A stretch of 64,000 bases of DNA from Methanosarcina flavescens (lineage in GTDB: Archaea > Halobacteriota > Methanosarcinia > Methanosarcinales > Methanosarcinaceae): contig NZ_CP032683.1 in assembly GCF_001304615.2 (NCBI RefSeq), positions 2,852,001-2,916,000 on the forward strand. The letters run 5' to 3'. Both the position numbers and the translations under genes were made by a program. Under the pieces are notes generated by a model that was not told the DNA's origin, did no database searches, and worked only from the letters and a program-made list of their open reading frames with translations. How positions within the stretch are numbered: position 1 is the first letter of the stretch; the number at the start of each line of letters is the position of its first letter. Shown here piece by piece: positions 19,729-27,253 of the stretch.

Positions 19729-21114
19729 TCAGTTTGTAAGTGACTGGATTGGAGCCGGAATTCTTCCTCCCCGTTTTACGAAAACCTCAGAACTGAAAGT
19801 GCTTACCGGCATAATAGGAGCATTCCCAAGCAGGCCGCCGAACTCAACTGAATCGCCGACTCCTTTTCCGGGTGCAGGGATAATCCTGACTGCGGTGGTC
19901 TTTCTATTTATTACTCCTATTGCCATCTCATCGGCAATAATAGCCGATAGGGTGGAAGCAGGAGTGTCACCTGGGACTGCGATCATATCAAGACCGACTG
20001 AGCAGATACTGGTCATGGCTTCAAGCTTCTCCAGGCTGAGGGCTCCGACCCGGACGGCTTCAATCATACCTGCGTCTTCACTGACAGGAATAAAAGCCCC
20101 GCTCAGGCCACCTACCGAAGAAGAAGCCATTGCCCCGCCTTTTTTCACGGCATCGTTCAGGAGGGCAAGGGCTGCAGTCGTTCCGTGGGCTCCGCATCGC
20201 TCAAGCCCCATTGCCTCAAGAATTGCAGCAACACTGTCCCCTATTTCGGGTGTCGGGGCAAGGGAAAGGTCAAGAATCCCGAATTCGATTCCAAGCCTCC
20301 GTGAAACTTCCCTGCCTACCATTTCGCCCATACGGGTTATTTTAAAGGCTGTCTTTTTGATGGTCTCGGAAATCTCAGTAAGATTCGGGTTTTCAAGCTC
20401 GTTAATTGCAGCATTCACAACGCCAGGCCCACTGACCCCAACATTGATGACGCACTCGGGTTCACCTATTCCATGAAAAGCTCCTGCCATAAAGGGATTA
20501 TCTTCCGGGGCATTTGCAAAAGTTACAAGTTTAGCACAGCCTATCCCATCTCTATCCACAGTCAGATCCGCAGTCTCTTTTATTATGCCGCCCATCAGGC
20601 CGACTGCATCCATATTAATGCCGGTGCGTGTAGTAGCAACGTTTACAGACGAGCAAACCTTTTCCGTGTCTGCAAGGGCTTCCGGAATGGAATTGATAAG
20701 CTTCAGGTCTCCAGCAGTTACGCCTTTATGGACAAGGGCACTGAAACCTCCTATAAAATCTACCTGTGCTTCTTTTGCAGCCTCATCCATAGTCTTTGCA
20801 ATGGATACGAAATCGTTAGACCTGCAACTTTCGGCTGCTATGGCTATAGGGGTTACTGAGATTCGTTTATTGATTATCGGAATTCCATAGAGGCACTGGA
20901 TCTCGTTTGTTGTGCGCACAAGATCTTTTGCACGCGTGGTTATTTTTTCGTAAATATTCTCATTGAAAACTTCAATATCAGGATGGCTGCAGTCCCTGAG
21001 GTTGATACCCATTGTTACGGTTCTTATGTCTAGATGTTCCATCCTGACCATCTGGATTGTCTCCAGAATTTCGTTGTTGGAAGGCGAATAAAACCCACTA
21101 TGTTTAAATGACAT
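19729..21114 (-). CDS. UPF0210 (DUF711) family protein
   Basis: A 461-residue conserved protein of the UPF0210 family found in bacteria and methanogens. Typical features are the N-terminal [25 protein letters not shown] stretch (start quoted in part: [15 protein letters not shown]), [12 protein letters not shown], and Gly-rich C-terminal segments. The fold is related to glycyl-radical enzymes of the PFL type, but the catalytic role is unknown. In many genomes an ACT-domain protein gene is adjacent; I see none here. Confidence 0.9.
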   Translation of the reverse strand: MSFKHSGFYSPSNNEILETIQMVRMEHLDIRTVTMGINLRDCSHPDIEVFNENIYEKITTRAKDLVRTTNEIQCLYGIPIINKRISVTPIAIAAESCRSNDFVSIAKTMDEAAKEAQVDFIGGFSALVHKGVTAGDLKLINSIPEALADTEKVCSSVNVATTRTGINMDAVGLMGGIIKETADLTVDRDGIGCAKLVTFANAPEDNPFMAGAFHGIGEPECVINVGVSGPGVVNAAINELENPNLTEISETIKKTAFKITRMGEMVGREVSRRLGIEFGILDLSLAPTPEIGDSVAAILEAMGLERCGAHGTTAALALLNDAVKKGGAMASSSVGGLSGAFIPVSEDAGMIEAVRVGALSLEKLEAMTSICSVGLDMIAVPGDTPASTLSAIIADEMAIGVINRKTTAVRIIPAPGKGVGDSVEFGGLLGNAPIMPVSTFSSEVFVKRGGRIPAPIQSLTN

Positions 21115-21471
21115 GAATGTTATCTCCCTATTAAGAAAACGATGAGTTTATTACAAGATATTTAAGGAAATGTCGGGCTGAATTCATAGTCCGAAGTCAC
21201 TATTTCTAACTATCATACTATTAAACACTTTGTTGAATGGTGTGACACGAATAATAAAAAATTGACATCTTTTCCGAAGACGATGTTTATGATTATCTGA
21301 TTCCCTGGATAATTATACCTTTGTGCAAAAGGGAGTTGTTAAACAATATTCGGAAATCACCAGGAAGAGAAATAAAATACCGGTCAGGAAATTTCTAAAA
21401 TAATATATTAGAACTTGATCTTTTGAGTGAACTTTATCTGGAAACTTCAGACTTGATTTTTTGAGTGTACC
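21115..21471. other. intergenic, no features seen
   Basis: A 350-bp spacer upstream of UPF0210. A short direct repeat (GACTTGATTTTTTGAGTG-like, near 21415 and 21450) is visible; nothing else can be supported. Confidence 0.45.
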
Positions 21472-21712
21472 TTATCTGGAGAATTCAGTCCAGCCTATAT
21501 CTTTATTCTTAAGCCGCTCAAGCAAACTGGATATTCTTTCTTTTGCAGTTTCTGTCTCCTTTACATGTCTGAAAGTGATAATATTTAGAATGTTTTCTTC
21601 TCTGCTCTCAGGAGGTAATAAAAAGAGAGGGATATTAATTTTAATTGTTTCTTTATCCCTCACAATCAAAACCGCAATTTTTATCCTCAATCCTGTCAAG
21701 AGTAACTTTAAA
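21472..21712 (-). pseudogene. DUF3006-like small protein, frameshifted
   Basis: The 75-codon frame from a TTG at 21699 contains IAVLIVRDKETIKINIPLF and LLERLKNKD, the pattern of DUF3006 proteins. The usual N-terminus (KVTLDRIEDK) is present in another frame just upstream, separated by one extra base in the run at plus 21678-21682. No start codon precedes that N-terminus. The sequence overlaps or abuts the end of the large surface protein gene. I read it as a decayed copy; a sequencing error plus an unusual start is the alternative. Confidence 0.5.
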
Positions 21713-21740
21713 ATTCGTTTTAAAACGAGTTTTAAACTCG

Positions 21741-24050
21741 TTATCGTCTACTTTTGCACAAGGACAGTCCAATAAGCCCGATTATTCCGTAAATTATTTT
21801 GAAGCCAGGGATACTTGCACTTTCTTTTTGTTTAGAAGTTTGCTCGACACTTACTGTTACATTTTCATTATCTCTGAGACTTTCAATATCAGACTCATGT
21901 TTTGTCTCAGCAACGTCTTCTTTCTCTATGGTTTTCCCTGTTACTGCAAAGTGGGTGAAGCCTGGCGTGTCTGCCGTGAAGTACAGATATTTGCTATCTT
22001 CTTTCAACAGCTTTACGGGCAGCTCGGACCATTTTTTGTCACTGTACCTGTTGAGAGTGATTGAATTCAGGTCAATGTTCTTATCCTCAAGCCAGGATTT
22101 TTCAACCTTGAAGCACACTACAGGGTTTTCAATATTCTTTTCCGTTACAAACCCTGCATTCCCGACCCAGAGGTTAAAGTACTTGTAGACCTCATCTGAG
22201 GACAGATTTGAAGTCAGGGTTGATTTTGCTTTGAGCTGCTCGGCAATAGTTGTGGTCTTGCCTGCGGTCTTCTTTGCATCAAAACTCACATACGCAACGC
22301 AGGTGGCATTCTTCGGGAAATCAAATTTCACGGGATTTCCGCTTACAACGCGTACCTGTGAAAGTTCTTTTACTTCAACATTTCTTGCAGGTTCAGGGGA
22401 ACCGCCGCCTCCACCGCCGCCACGGCTGCTGCCTCCGCTCTTTTTGCTTCCTCCACTATTTCCATCACTGTTTGAGTTGCTATCACTGCTGGAACTGCCT
22501 TCCAGTACAGTTATTGTAGTACCCTTTGAGGAAACTCCGTTTGCATTGTATATTGTCAGGTTTACAAGGTACGTTCCCGGGGCTGTATACACATAAACGG
22601 GATTAGGATCACTGGAGTCAGGTATTCCATCGTTATTGAAGTCCCACACCCTTGAAACTGCATTCCGGGAGAGATCATAAAACTGCACTGTCAGGGGAGC
22701 ATAACCCTTTGTGACATTGCTACTGAAATTTGCAATTGGAACGTTTAAATCAGTGAAATCAGTGACAACTATGTAATTAGGCTTTGTTGCTGTACTATTC
22801 CCGGCGGCGTTTTCTACAGTTAGGCTGACTGTATAATTTCCTGGTTTTGTAAACGTGTGGGTTGCATTCATGGCATGTTTTGAATAGATACCGTCTCCAA
22901 AATCCCATAGCCATGAAGTTGGAGATCCACCAGTGCTGGTGTCTGTGAATAACACAACTAAAGGTGCAACTCCAGAAGTTACATTGGCTGTGAAGTTGGA
23001 AGCAGGTGGTACTGAGTTATACTTAGCTGTGAGGGGTAGATAGTCAATATTATTTTCGTCAATAACATAGGCTGAGTCTGCAATTCCGTCTCCGTTTGCA
23101 TCAACAGTGGTTTGGGAAAAACCAGTCCCATCAGGCTTTGCCCAATAGTTACCTCCTATATATGGTCCACCAATAATGTTTGTACCACTGGTGAGTGTAG
23201 TATTCCAGGCTGTTATATTACTGTACTCTCCAATTTTTACATTCACGGTGTTATTGAAGTAGTTATTATAGTTAATACCCAGATATCCAGTCGCTTCAAC
23301 TCCACAATCGGTACAGTACGTTATTTTGTTTCCAATTAACGTAGCTCCACCAGTTTCTCCTGCAACTATACCTGTTCCACAATTTGTTATCTCGTTGTTT
23401 ATGATATCATAAGTTACCCCTGAAACATGTATTCCTATGCTACAGTTACTTATTTTATTACCACTAATTGGTGGTACATATCTCTCGTCAAATACGTATA
23501 TACCTGTTTTACTGTTCGAAATTTCATTATTCACTATTGTGTTATATGAACCACAACAAGAGACATCTATACCATTACCTGAAACTCGATTCCCAGATAT
23601 GGTAACAGCAGTACTCTCTGATCCTACTCTAATACCGCCATTCTCGATAACGTTGTTTGTTATATAGGTAGGGTTATTAGTGTGATATTCAGAGCCTCTA
23701 TCAGGAGCCCATAAACTTACAATCACATCTCCGTGTATATTAAGACCAGTTAATATTACACCTGCATCGCTTATAGTGACAGTTTCAATTGAATCATCCG
23801 CTGGTTGTATGACTACACCGCTTGTTTCTGGTTTAATAGTTAATCCTGTTTTTGAAACATTTACATTTTCAAAATAAACTCCAGGTTTTATTAATATTAC
23901 ATCTCCAGCTTCTGCATTGTCTACAGCTTCCTGTATTGTATAATCTGATCCACTTCCATTGCCCACTATAATATCTTTTGCCGATACTGTAGGCGTTACT
24001 CCTATCAGGAAAATCAAAGTGAAAACTGCAAATAGGATCTTACTCTTCAA
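21741..24050 (-). CDS. surface protein: NosD-type beta helix, two PKD domains, PGF domain
   Basis: A 769-residue exported protein. Residues 1-24 are a signal peptide. Residues 25-340 form a NosD-type right-handed beta helix with repeated ITNNVI/GNKIS-like units. Two PKD domains follow (about 350-430 and 440-520), then a Ser/Gly-rich linker (GGSSRGGGGGGGSPEP) and a PGF-pre-PGF-type domain (to about 715, ending PGFTHFAVTGK). The C-terminus has IPGF, a hydrophobic segment and basic residues (KSRR), a likely PGF-CTERM archaeosortase sorting signal. It starts at TTG (24050) after a GGGGGAG ribosome site. Probably an S-layer-associated or adhesive envelope protein. Confidence 0.9.
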   Translation of the reverse strand: MKSKILFAVFTLIFLIGVTPTVSAKDIIVGNGSGSDYTIQEAVDNAEAGDVILIKPGVYFENVNVSKTGLTIKPETSGVVIQPADDSIETVTISDAGVILTGLNIHGDVIVSLWAPDRGSEYHTNNPTYITNNVIENGGIRVGSESTAVTISGNRVSGNGIDVSCCGSYNTIVNNEISNSKTGIYVFDERYVPPISGNKISNCSIGIHVSGVTYDIINNEITNCGTGIVAGETGGATLIGNKITYCTDCGVEATGYLGINYNNYFNNTVNVKIGEYSNITAWNTTLTSGTNIIGGPYIGGNYWAKPDGTGFSQTTVDANGDGIADSAYVIDENNIDYLPLTAKYNSVPPASNFTANVTSGVAPLVVLFTDTSTGGSPTSWLWDFGDGIYSKHAMNATHTFTKPGNYTVSLTVENAAGNSTATKPNYIVVTDFTDLNVPIANFSSNVTKGYAPLTVQFYDLSRNAVSRVWDFNNDGIPDSSDPNPVYVYTAPGTYLVNLTIYNANGVSSKGTTITVLEGSSSSDSNSNSDGNSGGSKKSGGSSRGGGGGGGSPEPARNVEVKELSQVRVVSGNPVKFDFPKNATCVAYVSFDAKKTAGKTTTIAEQLKAKSTLTSNLSSDEVYKYFNLWVGNAGFVTEKNIENPVVCFKVEKSWLEDKNIDLNSITLNRYSDKKWSELPVKLLKEDSKYLYFTADTPGFTHFAVTGKTIEKEDVAETKHESDIESLRDNENVTVSVEQTSKQKESASIPGFKIIYGIIGLIGLSLCKSRR

Positions 24051-24541
24051 TTTACTCCCCCGCTGATTTTATCTTCAAAAATAGTATCCATTTAGAATAA
24101 TTTTATTATTCAGGTAATAAAATGTTGAGAATTATTTTTATTAATTTGATTATGCTTATTATCATATTTTCATTATTAGAGTGGATTTAAAATTGATATA
24201 TGGAAATGCCAATATTTAATTAAATAAGTAAGATAGTCTCTAATTTTTGATACATATTGGATTTATTAAGAATATAAAGATTGAACCTACATTTACTAAG
24301 ATGCGCAAAAATGAGATCTGCTGATTCACCCAGTATTATTGAGTTCATTCCAAAACCTGATTTAGCCTTATTATTGCTGCTAGCATTACAACTTCCAAAT
24401 ATGATATCTTTGATTTCATACCTTGGAAATATCTTTTAAGTTTTAAAATCTATGTCTTTGAAAAAAGAGTATCACATAATTCAAGTAGTATTGCAGGTTC
24501 AGGGGCTCAAATCGTTGCCACAATCCTTTGGCAGAAATCTG
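24051..24541. other. intergenic, surface protein promoter region
   Basis: A 490-bp AT-rich spacer between the surface protein gene and the fdhD remnant. No repeat, RNA or ORF that I can support. Confidence 0.45.
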
Positions 24542-25141
24542 TTATCCAGAATTACCATTGGATCTGGAGAATTTTCTTACCATTTCTGAAGAGAGTCTTC
24601 CCGAACAGGTCACAATTGTTCTGGAAAAATCCACATTATGTTTTAATCCATAACCTATTACCTTGTCAAGAGCATTGTGTCTGCCTATGTCCTCTATTAT
24701 GCAGATTTTCCCATGAGGTCCAAAAAATCCTACAATATGGATTCCTCCTGTTCTAATGTGAAGATCTGAAACCAGAGTTTCCTTCATTATTTTGCTTATT
24801 GTAGAAGGCTCTATGAGCATATCAGACTGGACTTTTGGAAGCCTGTCAGGATCAAGGTATGATGTATCGCCGCCGCATCCAGAAAGAACAGTTTTACTTG
24901 AAACCATTATCGAAAAAGGATTTTTTTGTCAGAACACCTGCACTAGTGGCAGCAGTATCCTTTTTTCTATACGCAAGGAGTCGATATCTTCCAGTTTGCG
25001 GATTATCCTTTCTGTGTATAGAAAACCTGTTATAAATTCTTCAAGCATTACCGGGCTTATTATTGCAGTTAGAGCATGGCGGCCATTGACAAATACAGAA
25101 AGGGGTACTTCAATCACAACATCATGTGATGAAGAAATCAT
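24542..25141 (-). pseudogene. fdhD: fdhD remnant (formate dehydrogenase sulfurtransferase)
   Basis: FdhD sulfurates the Mo/W cofactor of formate dehydrogenase. This copy begins within the family (HDVVIEVPLSVFVNGRH, lacking the true N-terminus), is interrupted by an in-frame TGA (plus 24929-24931) after ILLPLVQVF, then continues in the same frame as QKNPFSIMVSSKTVLSGCGGD, keeping the catalytic CGG motif region and EDIGRHNALDK. It ends early, after SGRLSSEMVRK, without the last 80 or so residues. Truncated at both ends with an internal stop, so not functional as full-length FdhD. A complete fdhD may exist elsewhere. Confidence 0.8.
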
Positions 25142-25505
25142 TGATCGATTATCACTACGCCTTTTTGACGTAATCTAAACCAGGGAAGCAGGTTAGAATG
25201 ATGTTCGGCAACTGTTGTCACAACTTGGTCCCCAGGCTCCCAGTCCAATCCTGTTACAACAATATTAATGGCTTCTGTCGTATTTTTAGTAAATACATTT
25301 ATCCCTTCTTTCCCACGAATGAAATCACTAACTGTATCATGTGCATCCTGGTACCGCTGGGTTGCAATCCTTGTAAGCCTATGCATCCCCCCTACCAACA
25401 TTAGCACGATATTGTTGGTCATACTCATTCATCGAAGCTACAACTTATTGAGGAATAAGACTGGTTGTAACACTATCCATAGATAGACTCCTAAAGATCG
25501 CCCCT
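25138..25505 (-). pseudogene. N-terminal fragment of a class V aminotransferase / cysteine desulfurase
   Basis: The frame from 25428 holds HRLTRIATQRYQDAHDTV, TKNTTEAINIV and EHHSNLLPW, typical of SufS/NifS-type PLP enzymes before the PLP lysine. Upstream, in another frame, MDSVTTSLIPQ and MNEYDQQYRANVGRG match the family N-terminus but contain a TAA (25445-25447) and are offset by one extra base in the run of six at 25387-25392. The fragment stops at the junction with fdhD, before the active-site Lys. Dead by three lesions. Confidence 0.75.
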
Positions 25506-25625
25506 GAGTTCAGAGCATTTCTGCATACCAGGGCAACTTTCCGAAATAAGAATTTTATCTCAGACAGGTAGGTAGTATACTTCTCGGTCAGCTGCGGAAA
25601 AGAATTAATACTGCTTCACCTGCAG
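25506..25625 (-). pseudogene. degenerate duplicate fragment of mptE
   Basis: About 120 bp resembles the mptE gene at 26.98-27.11 kb on the same strand. Shared words include GCATTTCTGCATACCAGG versus GCATTTCCGCATACCAGG, and the translation LVCRNA/LVCGNA in the middle. Two stop codons interrupt the frame. It directly abuts the cysteine desulfurase fragment. Confidence 0.65.
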
Positions 25626-25792
25626 GAAGGCTAGAAAGTAATATTCTAGGAATAACAGGTAAAAATCTATATCAAAAATATGTAGCCATCAACTCAGGAC
25701 AGGATGATTAATCAGAAGCAATCTCCCGCTTTGAGATGATGGCTGCTGTAGTTTCATCCATGTTCAATAGTTCCAGAGTTCAGTAGTAACTT
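25626..25792. other. remnant sequence of unknown origin
   Basis: The stretch between the mptE-like fragment and the tiny ORF. The plus strand shows short open stretches that I could not assign to any family. It is probably more decayed sequence. Confidence 0.3.
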
Positions 25793-25870
25793 TTAGCACC
25801 AACCACAGCGGCGCCATTTGCGCCAGAACCACCAGTTACGGCAGCCCCAGCCACAATGTCCAAACCACAT
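25793..25870 (-). CDS. 25-residue Trp/Cys/Arg-rich peptide (too short for standard gene calling)
   Basis: A 26-codon frame from ATG (25870) to TAA with a perfect GGAGGT ribosome site (plus 25878-25883) seven bases upstream. The peptide has 7 Trp (positions 2, 8, 13, 14, 16, 19, 24), 4 Cys (6, 10, 22, 25, spaced C-x3-C and C-x2-C) and 6 basic residues in 25. It is much GC-richer than its surroundings. The Cys spacing suggests metal binding or a disulfide/thiolate role; the Trp/Arg content recalls membrane-active peptides. Both ideas are inference. A long hairpin lies 65 bp upstream in the presumed leader. I know no named family for it. Confidence 0.5.
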   Translation of the reverse strand: MWFGHCGWGCRNWWFWRKWRRCGWC

Positions 25871-25934
25871 TATATTTACCTCCACGATTTTGCAGTTTTA
25901 TTTGTTATTTTATGCTTTTCAGATGCTTAGAGGT

Positions 25935-25988
25935 GGACTTTCGGATCAGAGAGTTACACTGGAAAATTACACTCTCTAACCAAAGTCC
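25935..25988 (-). ncRNA. 54-nt two-part stem-loop in the leader of the tiny ORF
   Basis: On the minus strand: GGACTTTGG, then AGAGAGT, a 16-base loop region carrying two GTGTAA copies, ACTCTCT, then CCGAAAGTCC. The outer stem pairs 9-10 bases and the inner 7. It is 65 bp upstream of the 25-residue ORF, on the same strand, so it could be a structured 5' leader or cis-regulator. It could also be a stand-alone small RNA or a transcription stop. Confidence 0.4.
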
Positions 25989-26548
25989 TCAATATCCCCA
26001 CTTATACTTTCACGGCATCTTTTAGAAGTCATTAGAGTTACTTGCTTCCGTTGGAGAGGAATAATTCTGCCATGAAAGTACGATTAAACATATAATTATG
26101 AATTATATAAAAAATCTAGAATAACTGTTTCTTAATATTAATAGTCTTAAGAAAATTGGATAAACCCTCTGTCAGTAAAACAAGCTCACTTTTGCATTTA
26201 TTCCTCAATATCTAATTCTATTAAAACTCTCAATAAATCAGGAGTAATGATCTGTAGACAATCTGTGATTACTATTCAATCAAAAAAAGTAATCTCAAGA
26301 ATAGCCGGGGCTCTATTTCCTGGCTAATTTCAATTTGAAGCCTTAAGAGATTTGCATCTGGTTGGAAAGATTGCACGACTCTTTTTATTTTTAAACTTTA
26401 TAACTTCAATCATTCCTGTTTTAAGTAAAATTTGTATATAAATGGCGGCTGTTCAATAAGATAAGTTTTTTGATTTAACTTATAGATGAAAATAGACGCA
26501 GTAGTAAGCTTATGACATATTATTATCTTTAAATGGACTACTTTCTTT
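25989..26548. other. AT-rich intergenic, no features seen
   Basis: About 560 bp between the stem-loop and the end of mptE. It should hold the promoter for the tiny ORF. I see no gene or repeat. Confidence 0.4.
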
Positions 26549-27190
26549 TTAAAAATCTCCGATTCCTATTAATTTTTTTGCCCACTTTAACTTCTTTTTC
26601 TTAATTGTGTTAACTCTTGGATCTTCAAAATCAAACCCTGCAAGCTTAATATTTTTTGCTCCGAACTCCCTTGCTAAGAAAAAGCATCGGTCTCCGTCGC
26701 TAAACCCCCCAAAATTATACACCTTGTCAAAAGGTTTTGCCTGAGTAGTCGCAATAAATCTCTTAAAGCGAGGTACATATTTCTCGAGTTTATCAATATT
26801 GTCTCCGTGTGCATGGATAAGGACTATAGAACCCTTTTCACAGGCAAGAATCTCTTTCTCAATATCAGCTTCTGAGTTGCCGTCAAGGTCGGTGCAGATA
26901 ACCTCAGGTACAATGCCCATGTCCATAAGAACTGCGGCTGCCCCATCGGCTGCAATTACTGTAAAATCCGAAAAATTGATTTCCGAAAGCTCTCTCCTGA
27001 GTTTGGGAGCATTTCCGCATACCAGGACAGGCTTTCCAGAGATCAGGGCTTTAAGCTCGGATAGGCTGACAGTGTTTTCCTCTGTCAGCTTGCGGGAAAG
27101 AAATTGAGCTGCTTCTTCATCACCGGCACGGTCGAATCCGAAATCCTCAAGTATTTGTTCGTAAATCGGCTCCCAGGCAGCAAAATTCAT
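26549..27190 (-). CDS. mptE: 6-hydroxymethyl-7,8-dihydropterin diphosphokinase (MptE, DUF115)
   Basis: A 213-residue archaeal MptE, which transfers diphosphate to the pterin in tetrahydromethanopterin/sarcinapterin synthesis. Motifs: LVCGNAPKL, VIAADGAAAVLMDMGIVPEV, CTDLDGN, IHAHGDN and GGFSDGDRCFFLA. I start at ATG 27190 (MNFAAWEPIYEQIL), with GGAAAGGA nine bases upstream; a TTG at 27247 gives an atypical 19-residue extension. It follows ileS by 63 bp in the same direction, so an ileS-mptE operon is likely. Confidence 0.92.
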   Translation of the reverse strand: MNFAAWEPIYEQILEDFGFDRAGDEEAAQFLSRKLTEENTVSLSELKALISGKPVLVCGNAPKLRRELSEINFSDFTVIAADGAAAVLMDMGIVPEVICTDLDGNSEADIEKEILACEKGSIVLIHAHGDNIDKLEKYVPRFKRFIATTQAKPFDKVYNFGGFSDGDRCFFLAREFGAKNIKLAGFDFEDPRVNTIKKKKLKWAKKLIGIGDF

Positions 27191-27253
27191 TTCAGTCAGT
27201 CCTTTCCCATTTTGTAGTTTGGCTTCTAACCTCTCTTTGATCTCCAAACCTCT

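Noticed and set aside
19724-20476. 250-codon open frame antisense to UPF0210
   Set aside because: A GC-rich shadow of the real gene, with no recognisable domain.
24929-24931. TGA in fdhD as a selenocysteine codon
   Set aside because: Methanosarcina lacks a selenocysteine system as far as known, and the gene is truncated at both ends, so decay is the simpler reading.
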